Assembly: GCF_008364685.1 (NCBI RefSeq)
Contig: NZ_VTTL01000018.1
Span: forward strand, 1-59,587
DNA from: Xanthobacter oligotrophicus
GTDB taxonomy: Bacteria > Pseudomonadota > Alphaproteobacteria > Rhizobiales > Xanthobacteraceae
Direction of reading: 5' to 3'
Length of the DNA: 59,587 nucleotides
In this document: piece by piece, positions 1 through 16,143 of the stretch
Layout: each line of letters opens with the position of its first letter
How positions within the stretch are numbered: position 1 is the first letter of the stretch
The notes under the pieces: generated by a model
Database searches by the model: none
What the model was told of the DNA's origin: nothing
The model's input: only the letters and a program-made list of their open reading frames with translations
Program-made: the position numbers and the translations under genes

Positions 1-74
1 AGAAGCTGCGCTTCGCCATCCGCGAGGGTGGCCGCACGGTGGGCGCCGGCGTCGTCGCCTCCATCATCGAGTGA
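1..74 (+). CDS. tuf: Elongation factor Tu, C-terminal end only (partial at window edge)
   Basis: Reading from base 3, the last 23 codons give KLRFAIREGG followed by RTVGAGVVASIIE and a TGA stop at 72-74. This is the invariant C-terminus of bacterial EF-Tu (domain III), the GTPase that delivers aminoacyl-tRNA to the ribosome. The rest of the gene lies upstream of the window. A strong terminator follows 38 bases later. The downstream tRNA-Trp and secE-nusG genes match the usual alphaproteobacterial order, which supports the call. Confidence 0.95.
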   Translation, partial: KLRFAIREGGRTVGAGVVASIIE

Positions 75-112
75 TCTCGACCCGGACGAAAAGTCCGCGG
101 CCTGACGACAGG

Positions 113-140
113 AGAGCGGCGCCCTTGGCGCCGCTCTTTT
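113..140 (+). terminator. Rho-independent terminator of tuf
   Basis: A perfect 11-bp stem (AGAGCGGCGCC at 113-123 and its complement at 127-137) encloses a 3-base loop and runs into TTT (TTTT counting the last stem base). It lies just after the tuf stop codon, so it most likely ends the tuf transcript. It also makes a start at 71 for the next small gene unlikely. Confidence 0.9.
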
Positions 141-154
141 CGTTTGGCCCGGCG

Positions 155-451
155 GTGGGCTGGCGGCACCTTCTCCTTCTTGCTGCGGTGCTTGCCGCCT
201 TGCCGGGGGCTGGCGCGAAGGAGGCGTGTCCCGAGCGCCCGTCGTGCCAGGGCTGCGGCTGCAAGGGCGGGCCCGGATATCGCGGGCCGGATGGGCGCTG
301 TGTCGGCTTCAAGAACTTGGCCAAGGTGTGCGGCGACCCACCGGAAACGCGCTGCGTCTTCGAGAACGCGCCGGGCACCGGAGCAAACCACGACTGCGCC
401 CTCGGCGTCGCCCCACCGGCCGGAACCGGCGCGACCAAGCCCGAGGACTGA
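155..451 (+). CDS. Small exported Cys-rich protein of unknown function
   Basis: The 98-residue product starting at GTG 155 opens with a hydrophobic signal-peptide-like stretch (LLLLAAVLAALPGAGA). The mature part has six cysteines, including a CQGCGCKGGPGYRGPDG block and a CGDPPETRC block. No domain name can be given. From memory, similar Cys/Gly blocks occur in hypothetical proteins of other Hyphomicrobiales. The open frame extends back to GTG 71, overlapping the tuf stop, but that start would put the tuf terminator hairpin inside the coding region and would bury the signal peptide, so 155 is preferred. No clear Shine-Dalgarno sequence precedes it. The reading frame and the typical export-signal architecture favour a real gene. 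Confidence 0.55.
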   Translation: MGWRHLLLLAAVLAALPGAGAKEACPERPSCQGCGCKGGPGYRGPDGRCVGFKNLAKVCGDPPETRCVFENAPGTGANHDCALGVAPPAGTGATKPED

Positions 452-663
452 CCCGCCGGCCGTTGGCTGCGTCCCGCCCTGGGGACAGCGCGCCAGCGCC
501 CCCTTTACACGCGCGTCGCATACCACTACACACACCCGTCCGATGCGCTGGGTCACTCCCCGGCGCGGCGGAGTCTACCCTCGACGCCGGCGGGCCATGG
601 CTCGCGCTTCGGGGTGCCGGCCTGATGCCGGGGCGACGCCTTCGGGTGACGCGCTCAGGCTAT
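452..663. other. Intergenic region upstream of tRNA-Trp
   Basis: No reading frame with protein-like composition is visible on either strand; the overlapping open frames are Arg/Pro-rich shadows. The promoter of tRNA-Trp must lie here or further upstream, but I cannot point to convincing -35/-10 boxes. Confidence 0.5.
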
Positions 664-740
664 AGGAGTGTAGCTCAACTGGTTAGAGCACCGGTCTCCA
701 AAACCGGGGGTTGGGGGTTCGAGTCCCTCCACTCCTGCCA
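664..740 (+). tRNA. trnW: tRNA-Trp (anticodon CCA)
   Basis: The acceptor stem AGGAGTG (664-670) pairs with CACTCCT (730-736). The D-arm TAGCTCAACTGGTTAGAGC, the anticodon stem-loop CCGGTCTCCAAAACCGG with anticodon CCA, and the T-arm GGGGGTTCGAGTCCCTC are all recognisable. CCA is encoded at 738-740. A tRNA-Trp between tuf and secE is the normal arrangement in alphaproteobacteria. Confidence 0.97.
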
Positions 741-956
741 CTTCCCGGGGAAGCGGCAGGCACGGCAAGACGGCGGCACGGGGCGCGACGACGCAGCCCC
801 AACCCCGCCCGAATGATCCCGTAGCAACGTCTCGCAAGAGCCGGCGCCGGCGGGGGAAGCGATTTCATGAGGCGGCGTTCGTGCCGCGGCGAAGAGGGAG
901 CGGGCGCCGGACGGGCCGGAGCTGCCCACCTCAAGGTACAGGCGGCGAAGAGCGCT

Positions 957-1154
957 ATGGCGAAGAACAGTCCTGTCGAGTTCTATCAGCAGGTCCGCGC
1001 CGAAACGGCGAAGGTCACCTGGCCGACCCGGCGCGAGACGCTGATCACCACGGCCATGGTGTTCGTGATGGTATTCCTTGCCTCCATCTTCTTTCTCGTC
1101 GTCGATCAGATCCTGCGCTTCGGCGTGTCGACCCTCCTGACCCTCGGGCACTGA
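957..1154 (+). CDS. secE: Preprotein translocase subunit SecE
   Basis: The 65-residue single-span form of SecE stabilises SecY in the SecYEG protein-conducting channel of the inner membrane. The sequence MAKNSPVEFYQQVRAE leads into the conserved amphipathic KVTWPTRRET motif, followed by one membrane segment (TAMVFVMVFLASIFFLVVDQI). The open frame extends upstream to 867, but that extension is Arg/Gly-rich and unlike the family, so ATG 957 is chosen. It lies 17 bases upstream of nusG, the usual secE-nusG pair. Confidence 0.95.
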   Translation: MAKNSPVEFYQQVRAETAKVTWPTRRETLITTAMVFVMVFLASIFFLVVDQILRFGVSTLLTLGH

Positions 1155-1171
1155 GCGGAAAGGAAGGCATC

Positions 1172-1702
1172 ATGGCAAAGCGCTGGTACATCGTTCACGC
1201 CTATTCCAACTTCGAGAAGAAGGTGGCCGACTCGATCCGCGAGCAGGCCGATCAGCGCGGGCTGACTGACCTGTTCGAGCAGATCCTCGTGCCCACCGAG
1301 AAGGTGGTGGAGGTGCGTCGCGGCCGGAAGGTGGACGCCGAGCGCAAGTTCTTCCCCGGCTACGTGCTGGTGAAGATGGACCTCACCGACGAGGCCTTCC
1401 ATCTCATCAAGAACACGCCGAAGGTCACCGGCTTCCTGGGCGCCGACAACAAGCCCATGCCCATCTCCGAATCCGAGGCCATGCGCATCCTGCAGCAGGT
1501 CCAGGAAGGCATCGAGCGGCCCAAGCCCTCCATCACCTTCGAGGTGGGCGAGACGGTGAAGGTGGCCGACGGCCCGTTCGCCTCGTTCAACGGCATCGTG
1601 GAAGAGGTGGACGAGAGCCGCTCGCGCGTGAAGGTGGCGGTGTCCATCTTCGGCCGCGCGACGCCGGTGGAACTGGAATTCGCTCAGGTCGAGAAGGTCT
1701 GA
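1172..1702 (+). CDS. nusG: Transcription termination/antitermination protein NusG
   Basis: This 176-residue protein is full length for the family. It binds RNA polymerase and suppresses pausing, couples transcription to translation and helps Rho. The NGN domain begins at MAKRWYIVHAYSNFEKKVAD and contains the FFPGYVLVKM motif. The C-terminal KOW domain is seen as FEVGETVKVADGPFASFNGIVEEV. The start is supported by AGGAAGG at 1161-1167. It follows secE closely and precedes rplK. Confidence 0.97.
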   Translation: MAKRWYIVHAYSNFEKKVADSIREQADQRGLTDLFEQILVPTEKVVEVRRGRKVDAERKFFPGYVLVKMDLTDEAFHLIKNTPKVTGFLGADNKPMPISESEAMRILQQVQEGIERPKPSITFEVGETVKVADGPFASFNGIVEEVDESRSRVKVAVSIFGRATPVELEFAQVEKV

Positions 1703-1710
1703 GCCGAACG

Positions 1711-1728
1711 GGCGGCGTTCGCGCCGCC
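1711..1728 (+). promoter_or_regulatory. UUCG-capped hairpin in the nusG-rplK spacer
   Basis: GGCGGCG (1711-1717), TTCG loop, CGCCGCC (1722-1728) directly follows the nusG stop. There is no T-tract, so it is more likely an mRNA stability or processing element than a terminator. The 165-base nusG-rplK spacer could also hold an L11-L1 operon promoter or the L1 autoregulatory target, but neither is obvious. Confidence 0.45.
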
Positions 1729-1867
1729 TGAAGTGGTGCCGTGCCGCAGGGCAGGGCGCCGGCGTGGGAGGGGAGGGAGCGTCTCGCCAAGCGCTCCCAA
1801 ATCCGCACCACGCGATCCCGCCCGCCAGCCTCCGAGGGGGTGAGCGGCGCATTTTGGGAGTTGTGCA

Positions 1868-2317
1868 ATGGCGAAGAAAATTACGGGTTACGTCAAGCTG
1901 CAGGTGCCTGCCGGCAGCGCCAATCCGGCCCCGCCGATTGGTCCCGCGCTCGGTCAGCGCGGCCTGAACATCATGGAATTCTGCAAGGCGTTCAACGCCC
2001 AGACCGCGCAGCTCGAAAAGGGCATGCCGATCCCGGTGGTGATCACCGCCTACCAGGACCGCTCCTTCACCTTCGAGCTGAAGACCCCGCCGGTCTCCTA
2101 CTTCCTGAAGAAGGCCGCCGGCCTCGAGACCAAGAAGAAGCCCGGCTCCGGCTCCAAGACGCCCGGCAAGGGCACCTTCGTGGGCAAGGTCACCCGCGCC
2201 CAGCTCTCGGAGATCGCCGAGAAGAAGATGAAGGATCTGAACTGCGAGACCGTCGAGGCCGCCGTCCAGATGATCGAAGGTTCGGCCCGTTCCATGGGTC
2301 TGCAGGTTCAGGGGTGA
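1868..2317 (+). CDS. rplK: 50S ribosomal protein L11
   Basis: The 149-residue product has the standard L11 organisation: an N-terminal domain with the proline-rich [19 protein letters not shown] segment that binds release/elongation factors, and a C-terminal rRNA-binding domain with [20 protein letters not shown]. It binds the GTPase-associated centre of 23S rRNA. ATG 1868 is the family-typical start ([12 protein letters not shown]). It is five bases upstream of rplA. Confidence 0.97.
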   Translation: MAKKITGYVKLQVPAGSANPAPPIGPALGQRGLNIMEFCKAFNAQTAQLEKGMPIPVVITAYQDRSFTFELKTPPVSYFLKKAAGLETKKKPGSGSKTPGKGTFVGKVTRAQLSEIAEKKMKDLNCETVEAAVQMIEGSARSMGLQVQG

Positions 2318-2322
2318 GCGCC

Positions 2323-3021
2323 ATGGCGAAGCAAGGCAAGCGCATCCGCGCCGTCAACGAAGGCATTGACCACGTCAAGCTCTATCCCCTCGACGAGGCC
2401 CTGGCGCTCCTGAAGGAGCGCACCACGGCCAAGTTCGACGAGACCATCGAGGTCGCGCTGAACCTCGGCGTGGATCCCCGCCATGCGGACCAGATGGTCC
2501 GCGGCGTGTGCAACCTGCCCAACGGCTCGGGTCGTACCGTGCGCGTGGCGGTGTTCGCCCGTGGCGCCAAGGCCGACGAGGCCAAGGCGGCGGGTGCCGA
2601 CATCGTGGGCGCCGAGGATCTCCTCGAGACCATCCAGGGCGGCACCATCGAGTTCGATCGCTGCATCGCCACCCCGGACCTGATGCCGCTGGTCGGTCGT
2701 CTCGGCAAGATCCTGGGCCCGCGTGGCCTGATGCCGAACCCGAAGGTCGGCACCGTGACCATGGACGTGAAGGGCGCCGTCGCCGCTGCCAAGGGCGGCG
2801 CGGTGGAGTTCCGCGTCGAGAAGGCCGGCATCATCCATGGCGGCATCGGCAAGGCCTCGTTCCCGGCCGACAAGCTGGCCGAGAACATCCGCGCCTTCGT
2901 GGACGCGGTGGTGAAGGCCAAGCCGGCGGGCGCCAAGGGCACCTACCTGCAGCGCGTGGCGGTGTCCTCCACCATGGGCCCCGGCATCAAGGTGGAACCG
3001 GCGACCGTTCAGACCGCCTGA
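2323..3021 (+). CDS. rplA: 50S ribosomal protein L1
   Basis: The 232-residue L1 protein forms the mobile L1 stalk at the E site and in many bacteria represses its own L11-L1 operon by binding mRNA. The family signature [11 protein letters not shown] and the [10 protein letters not shown] start are present. The open frame runs upstream through rplK in another frame; ATG 2323, just after the rplK stop with GGGGTGAG upstream, is the true start. A terminator follows at 3048. Confidence 0.97.
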   Translation: MAKQGKRIRAVNEGIDHVKLYPLDEALALLKERTTAKFDETIEVALNLGVDPRHADQMVRGVCNLPNGSGRTVRVAVFARGAKADEAKAAGADIVGAEDLLETIQGGTIEFDRCIATPDLMPLVGRLGKILGPRGLMPNPKVGTVTMDVKGAVAAAKGGAVEFRVEKAGIIHGGIGKASFPADKLAENIRAFVDAVVKAKPAGAKGTYLQRVAVSSTMGPGIKVEPATVQTA

Positions 3022-3047
3022 TATCCGCGACGCTCGAGCGTTTTTGA

Positions 3048-3074
3048 AAGGCCGGGCCTCGTGCCCGGCCTTTT
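3048..3074 (+). terminator. Rho-independent terminator after rplA
   Basis: AAGGCCGGGC (3048-3057), a 5-base loop, and GCCCGGCCTT (3063-3072) followed by TT. It separates the L11-L1 unit from the DUF1127 gene and the rplJL-rpoBC unit. Confidence 0.9.
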
Positions 3075-3233
3075 GCGTTGCAGGAGGTTTCATTGCCCCG
3101 CTGTTAACGTGGTGTCATCTTCCGGCAGGGCAGGCCTGCGTTCTGAGCGGTTCTGCTGCACCGCAACAAGGTCTATCTTTCTCTCAAATGCTGCGTCGCA
3201 GCTGATGTTCCGCATGGCGGAAGGAGAAGGAAA

Positions 3234-3470
3234 ATGTACGCGCTCTACACCCTTTGGGTTGCCCTCCGCAGCTTCTTCGCCGGTGAAGTCCTGCGCCGCC
3301 GCGTGATCGACGAACTCGCCTCCCTGAGCGACCGCGACCTGTCCGACATGGGCGTCAGCCGCTCCGACATCCGCCGTCTCGCCCGCGAGTCTGCCGAGGA
3401 GGCCATGCGCCCCGCCGCGCAGCCCACCTCTCGCCCCGCGACGCTTTCGGGCTCGGTGCGCACCGCCTGA
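3234..3470 (+). CDS. DUF1127 domain protein (small, Arg-rich C-terminus)
   Basis: This 78-residue protein carries the DUF1127 pattern ELASLSDRDLSDMGVSRSDIRRLA at residues 27-50. In alphaproteobacteria, small DUF1127 proteins have been linked to RNA-level and stress or phosphate regulation, but the role of this one is unknown. A very strong ribosome binding site (GGAAGGAGAAGG) precedes ATG 3234. It is inserted between rplA and the rplJ leader, which is not part of the core ribosomal gene order. The upstream terminator means it should have its own promoter between 3075 and 3230. Confidence 0.85.
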   Translation: MYALYTLWVALRSFFAGEVLRRRVIDELASLSDRDLSDMGVSRSDIRRLARESAEEAMRPAAQPTSRPATLSGSVRTA

Positions 3471-3579
3471 GGCCGGGCCGCCAAGTCCGTTAGGTTTTGG
3501 CCAGCAAGGGAAATCCGACTTCGCGCCGCATCCGGCGCGGAGCGCTTTGGACGCCTCATGCAAAAAGTGCGCAAAAGGC

Positions 3580-3608
3580 GTGACAAGAGGCGCGGGACCC
3601 TATATATG
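3580..3608 (+). promoter_or_regulatory. Probable promoter of the rplJL-rpoBC operon
   Basis: GTGACA (3580-3585) and TATATG (3603-3608) are separated by 17 bases and sit at the upstream end of a long gene-free leader. The match is reasonable for a housekeeping-sigma promoter. It is inferred by eye only. Confidence 0.55.
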
Positions 3609-4147
3609 GGCTGTTTCCGGACGGCTTGCCGTTCGGTACCAAGTATCTGTAGCTTTCACCCTAGACGGGGTGAAAGGGCTGGGAGGGTTCGCCCGCCCGG
3701 CCTAATCGTCTGTTAGATATCTGTTTCGGCGGCTCTCGGGTCGCCTTGGCGGATGCCGATAGGCGATAGTCCTGTCCGAGACTGCCGGCGCCCTGATGTT
3801 CGCTCAAATCGGCGAACGATCAAGGCTTAATTCTCGCACCCGCCTCGCCGAGGTGGGCTTCGGAGAGCCAGCATAGACGGGGAAGACCGGAGTTTTGCCT
3901 CCGCCGGCCTGGGTCGCCAAGACCGTGTGCCGCGGGGATGAAGATCGGTTCGGAACCAGCGCCTTGCGCTTCGCGACACGGTTATCCGTGCCCGGATCAA
4001 GAGGGGACAGGGCATGAGAGCGTCGCGGATCGCGGCCTTCATGTCGCTTTCGACAGGTTGGTCGCGGCACGCGGCAAGGCGCAACCGGCGGGATCTCGAG
4101 CCCCATTCGGGGTGAGGGTGCCGCCACAGGCTTAAAGAGAGCCAGAC
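3609..4147 (+). promoter_or_regulatory. Long structured 5' leader of rplJ (L10-leader-like)
   Basis: About 540 bases lie between the probable promoter and the rplJ start with no convincing gene; open frames here on both strands are low-complexity shadows. Several hairpins are visible: CTTTCACCC/GGGTGAAAG (3653-3676), an 11-bp UUCG-capped stem with one mismatch (3677-3702), GTTCGC/GCGAAC (about 3799-3818), and CCCGCCTC/GAGGTGGG (about 3839-3857). In many bacteria, the L10-L7/L12 complex binds such a leader to repress its own translation. Assigning that role here is inference from position. Confidence 0.5.
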
Positions 4148-4666
4148 GTGGATCGAGCGCAAAAACAAGAGCTCGTCACGACGCTCACGGATGTGTTCAA
4201 GAACACCTCCGTCGTCGTGGTCGCCCACTATTCCGGCCTCACCGTTGCCCAGCTGTCGCGCCTGCGTCGGCAGATGAAGGCAAGCGGTGCGACCGTGAAG
4301 GTGGCCAAGAACCGCCTCGCCAAGATCGCTCTGGAAGGCTCCGACGTCGCCCATGTGTCGTCCCTGCTCAAGGGACCGACCCTGATCGCCTATTCCAGCG
4401 ATCCGGTGGCGGCGCCGAAGGTGGCCGTCGATTTCGCCAAGACGAATGACAAGTTCGTGATCCTCGGCGGAGCGATGGGCACTACGGCCCTGAACGTGGA
4501 CGGAGTGAAGGCGCTTGCGACCCTTCCGTCCCTGGACGAACTGCGTGCCAAGCTCGTCGGCCTTATCCAGGCCCCGGCGACCAAGATCGCGCAGGTCACC
4601 ACCGCGCCGGCAGCCAAGCTCGCCCGCGTGTTCGGGGCCTATGCCAAGCAGGACGAAGCTGCGTGA
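4148..4666 (+). CDS. rplJ: 50S ribosomal protein L10
   Basis: The 172-residue L10 anchors the L7/L12 stalk to 23S rRNA. Family features are the N-terminal [10 protein letters not shown] region, the [22 protein letters not shown] rRNA-binding segment, and a C-terminal alpha helix that binds L7/L12 dimers. The start codon is GTG 4148, preceded by AAAGAGAGCC. The leader upstream is long and structured. rplL follows after 69 bases. Confidence 0.95.
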   Translation: MDRAQKQELVTTLTDVFKNTSVVVVAHYSGLTVAQLSRLRRQMKASGATVKVAKNRLAKIALEGSDVAHVSSLLKGPTLIAYSSDPVAAPKVAVDFAKTNDKFVILGGAMGTTALNVDGVKALATLPSLDELRAKLVGLIQAPATKIAQVTTAPAAKLARVFGAYAKQDEAA

Positions 4667-4735
4667 GGACCAGGCCGCATCAGGCGGCCTGATCTCGCAA
4701 ATCCAAAATCCGAACCTATCTTAAGGACTATTCCC

Positions 4736-5107
<372 letters not shown>

Positions 5108-5120
5108 GCTTTTGACGTTC

Positions 5121-5150
5121 AGGGTCCCGGCTCCGGCCGGGACCTTGTCC
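5121..5150 (+). terminator. Attenuator-like hairpin after rplL
   Basis: GGTCCCGGC (5123-5131), loop TCCG, GCCGGGACC (5136-5144), extendable by an A-T and a G-U pair, then TTGTCC. The short T-run suggests weak, partial termination. In E. coli a partial terminator at this place reduces rpoB relative to rplL; the same role is inferred here. Confidence 0.6.
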
Positions 5151-5192
5151 ATAGCATCGCTCCCGTGCTTTCGGGGGCGGTGCATCGGAGAC

Positions 5193-5249
5193 GACGGTTC
5201 TCCCGGCAGCCGGTGCGGGCAACGCCCCGCGGCTGCCGGGAGAGCCGTC
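5193..5249 (+). promoter_or_regulatory. Long 20-bp hairpin between rplL and rpoB (RNase III-type processing site candidate)
   Basis: Arms at 5193-5212 and 5230-5249 pair over 20 positions with a single U-G wobble around a 17-base loop. No T-tract follows, so this is not a terminator. Position and stem length recall the RNase III processing site between rplL and rpoB of E. coli. Function is inference. Confidence 0.6.
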
Positions 5250-5391
5250 ATAATGCTGAAGAGGGATGGCTTTTGCCCCCACCTCTTCGGGTTTGACGGT
5301 GGTGAGGTTCCGGTGCCGGCGCGGCGTGCCCTTGTCTCTATCGAGGCGAAGGGTGCCGGCTCCAGGGGGACCAGGACGGACGAGGATCGAG

Positions 5392-9468
<4,077 letters not shown>

Positions 9469-9475
9469 CGGGATC

Positions 9476-9567
9476 GCGCGGCCCAGTTGGGCCGCGCCTG
9501 CCGCCCCGTCCTCAAGGACTACATCCGCGCATCGCGGACCGCCTGACCGGCGCATCGGCCGGTCAGG
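9476..9567 (+). promoter_or_regulatory. Two hairpins in the rpoB-rpoC spacer
   Basis: The first is a perfect 10-bp stem (GCGCGGCCCA at 9476-9485, TGGGCCGCGC at 9488-9497). The second is another perfect 10-bp stem (CCTGACCGGC at 9542-9551, GCCGGTCAGG at 9558-9567). Neither has a T-tract. They probably act in mRNA stability or processing rather than termination, because rpoC must be co-transcribed. Confidence 0.55.
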
Positions 9568-9605
9568 GTCGAAGATAAAGGCCCACTTCGTTTGGGAGCC
9601 AGCTC

Positions 9606-13790
<4,185 letters not shown>

Positions 13791-13820
13791 GCGCCGGGCG
13801 ACAGCCTGACGGAACAGGGA

Positions 13821-13848
13821 AAGGCCGCCTTCGGGCGGCCTTTTCTTT
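13821..13848 (+). terminator. Rho-independent terminator of the rpoBC operon
   Basis: AAGGCCGCC (13821-13829), TTCG tetraloop, GGCGGCCTT (13834-13842), then TTCTTTTG. Strong intrinsic terminator 30 bases after the rpoC stop. Confidence 0.93.
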
Positions 13849-14120
13849 TGGGGGTCGGGCGGGAGCGCGGATGCGTTTCCACGCGCGTTGCGTTTCGCTG
13901 GCGGGACTGGAGGCTGGTCGGCGGTGGCGGCCGGATTGGGCCCGCCTCCCTATGCCTTCCTCAAGCATAGGGCTTGTGCAGGCCGCGCCGGTCTGCCTTG
14001 TGCCTCGCCGTCTCGGCGGCGCGTCCGGCCCATGTTTGCGATCTGAAAAGCCGATCCTGTCGGACCACAGCGGCTCCGTTTCCTCCGGATGCCGAAGCGC
14101 CCTCGGGCCTCTCGGGTCGC
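13849..14120. other. Gene-free stretch between convergent terminators
   Basis: I see no supported gene or RNA. Open frames here are Arg/Ala/Pro-rich shadows. In many alphaproteobacteria rpsL-rpsG-fusA-tuf would follow rpoC; here a catabolic operon on the opposite strand follows instead. Confidence 0.5.
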
Positions 14121-14162
14121 AAAAGAAAGGGCCGCCCGGGCGGTTCTGCCCGGGCGGCCCTT
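14121..14162 (-). terminator. Rho-independent terminator of the kdgD-dctM operon
   Basis: Arms 14127-14141 and 14148-14162 form a perfect 15-bp GC-rich stem around a 6-base loop. Read on the minus strand it runs into TTTCTTTT, so it ends minus-strand transcripts coming from dctM, whose stop codon is at 14201. Confidence 0.92.
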
Positions 14163-14200
14163 GTGCTCTTTCCTCCGCCGCCCGGCCGGGCGGCACGCCC

Positions 14201-15481
14201 TCACTTCAGCAGGTCATGGACCAGCATGGAGGTCTCGGGCACCAGGGTCACGATCATCAGCGTCACCCACAGGGCCAGCATGAACGGCCAGATCGACCGC
14301 ACCACCTGGGACACCGACACCTCGCCGATGGCGCAGCCGAGGTAGAAGGCGGCGCCCACGGGCGGCGTATTGAGGCCGATGGTGGAGTTGAGCAGCACGA
14401 TGATGCCGAACTGCACCGGGTCCATGCCGTAATGCTGCACGATGGGCAGGAAGATGGGCGTGCACACCAGGATATGCGCCGCCATGTCCAGGAAGATGCC
14501 GAACAGGAACAGCGCGATATTCACCAGGATGAAGATCACCCACGGGCGCGTGCTGATGCTGGACAGCGCGTCGCCCACCATGTCGGCGATGCCGTAGATG
14601 CTCATGAGATAGCCGAACATGGTGGAGATGCCGATCAGCAGCAGCACGATGCCGGTGGTCTTGGCGGCCTTCGCCGCCGCCATGAGGAAGTGTTGCCAGG
14701 TGAGGCTGCGGTAGACCAGGGTGGTGAGCAGCAGGGCGTAGCCCACCGCCACCGCGCCCGCCTCGGCGGCGGTGAACACACCCGACAGGATGCCGCCGAC
14801 GATGATCACCACGATGAACAGTCCCGGCAGCGCCGCCGCGAGGCTTAGCCACACTTCGCCCCAGCCGGTGAACGGGCTGCTGGGATAGCCGCGGGAGCGC
14901 GCCACGAAATAGGCGGCCAGAAGGTTGGCGATGGTGAGCATGGCGGCGGGGACGGCGCCGGCCATGATCAGCGAGCTCATGGAGACGGCGCCGCCGGCCG
15001 CGAGCGAATAGATGATCATGTTGTGGCTGGTGGGCATCAGCGCGCCCACGAGCGACGAATAGGTGGTGACGTTCACCGCATAGTCGGCGTCGATCCCCTC
15101 CTTTTTCATGAGCGGGATCAGCGCCGAGCCCATGGCCGACACATCGGCCACCGGCGAGCCGGAAATGCCGCCGAACATGGTGCAGGCCACCACGTTGGTC
15201 ATGCCGAGTCCGCCGCGCACATGGCCCACCAGCGCCTTCGAGCAGCGGATGATGCGGTGGGCCACGCCGCCATACATCATCAGTTCGCCGGTCAGGATGA
15301 AGAACGGGATGGTGAGGAAGGCGAAGACATTCATGCCCGACGCCATCCGCTGGAACACCACCGCGAGCGGCAGGCCTTCGTAAAGCACGGTGGCGATGGA
15401 GGAGAGGCCGATGGCGAACACCACCGGCATGCCGATGAGCAGCGTCGCGATGAAGGTAACGACAAGAATGATCAGTGCCAT
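14201..15481 (-). CDS. dctM: TRAP transporter large permease (DctM family)
   Basis: The 426-residue, roughly 12-span membrane protein is the channel subunit of a tripartite ATP-independent (Na+-driven) importer. It starts MALIILVVTFIATLLIGMPVVFAIGLSS and contains typical DctM segments such as GGISGSPVADVSAMGS, TPPVGAAFYLGCAIG and a C-terminal span. The open frame extends upstream across dctQ in another frame; the ATG at 15481 overlaps the end of dctQ by 10 bases, implying translational coupling. Neighbouring enzymes suggest the substrate is an aldohexuronate or aldarate, which is inference. Confidence 0.93.
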   Translation of the reverse strand: MALIILVVTFIATLLIGMPVVFAIGLSSIATVLYEGLPLAVVFQRMASGMNVFAFLTIPFFILTGELMMYGGVAHRIIRCSKALVGHVRGGLGMTNVVACTMFGGISGSPVADVSAMGSALIPLMKKEGIDADYAVNVTTYSSLVGALMPTSHNMIIYSLAAGGAVSMSSLIMAGAVPAAMLTIANLLAAYFVARSRGYPSSPFTGWGEVWLSLAAALPGLFIVVIIVGGILSGVFTAAEAGAVAVGYALLLTTLVYRSLTWQHFLMAAAKAAKTTGIVLLLIGISTMFGYLMSIYGIADMVGDALSSISTRPWVIFILVNIALFLFGIFLDMAAHILVCTPIFLPIVQHYGMDPVQFGIIVLLNSTIGLNTPPVGAAFYLGCAIGEVSVSQVVRSIWPFMLALWVTLMIVTLVPETSMLVHDLLK

Positions 15482-16035
15482 GACGCAACCACCTTGATAT
15501 TCAATAGAGTTGCGACGATGCGCTCCACTGCGAACATGCTGATGAGGACCCCGCCGATCGCGAGCGGGATGTAGGACCAGGCCTGCGAGATGGGCAGGCC
15601 CGGATTGACATAGGCCCACATCTCGTCGGCCAGGATCGCGCCGCCCCAGGCCATGCACAGGCCGAATATGATCATGCCCAGATAGACCACGATCAGCCCG
15701 GCCTTGCGGATCGGCGGCGGCGCCAGGATCAGGATGGATTCGACGCCGATGTGCCTGTCGTCGCGCACGCCCACGGCGGCGGCAAAGCAGGTGACATAGA
15801 GCACGAGCACGAGGGCGAAGATCTCGGTCCAGGCCGGCGAGTCGTTCAGCACGTAACGGCCGAAGATCTGGTAGAGCACCGAAACGGTGATCAGCATCAG
15901 CCCCGCCACCGAGAGCTTGAGGCAGATGCGCGACAGGAAGGCGTGGACGGCGAAATAGGTGCCGAGCCATCCCGTGGTGTTCAGGGTCGTGCGGCCTTGC
16001 GGGGCCAATGGGTCAGTGGGCGGGGGGGCGTCCAT
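15472..16035 (-). CDS. dctQ: TRAP transporter small permease (DctQ family)
   Basis: This 187-residue four-span membrane protein is the small subunit of the TRAP importer. Typical features are the LSVAGLMLITVSVLYQIFGRYVLNDSPAWTEE-like region (here ending PAWTEIFALVLV) and the RDDRHIGVESI loop. ATG 16035 is chosen over the upstream GTG/ATG codons because GGAGGA lies six bases upstream. It sits between dctP and dctM on the same strand. Confidence 0.9.
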   Translation of the reverse strand: MDAPPPTDPLAPQGRTTLNTTGWLGTYFAVHAFLSRICLKLSVAGLMLITVSVLYQIFGRYVLNDSPAWTEIFALVLVLYVTCFAAAVGVRDDRHIGVESILILAPPPIRKAGLIVVYLGMIIFGLCMAWGGAILADEMWAYVNPGLPISQAWSYIPLAIGGVLISMFAVERIVATLLNIKVVASWH

Positions 16036-16087
16036 GGCGTGTCCTCCGGGAAGGGGTCCTCGCGGTGCCTCGTGCCCGGCCGCCTTC

Positions 16088-16116
16088 GGCTGCACCGCTT
16101 CAGGTGCGGTGCAGCC
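16088..16116 (-). promoter_or_regulatory. Hairpin in the dctP-dctQ spacer
   Basis: GGCTGCACCGC (16088-16098) pairs perfectly with GCGGTGCAGCC (16106-16116). It lies just after the binding-protein gene. Such hairpins often protect the upstream mRNA from 3' decay or attenuate read-through, so that the binding protein is made in excess over the permeases. No T-tract is evident. Confidence 0.55.
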
Positions 16117-16143
16117 GGCGGGATGCGCCGAGGCAGCGGCGGC

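Noticed and set aside
3827-4354. Open frames in the rplJ leader on the minus strand
   Set aside because: Arg/Pro-rich, overlap rplJ in antisense and lack any ribosome binding site or motif.
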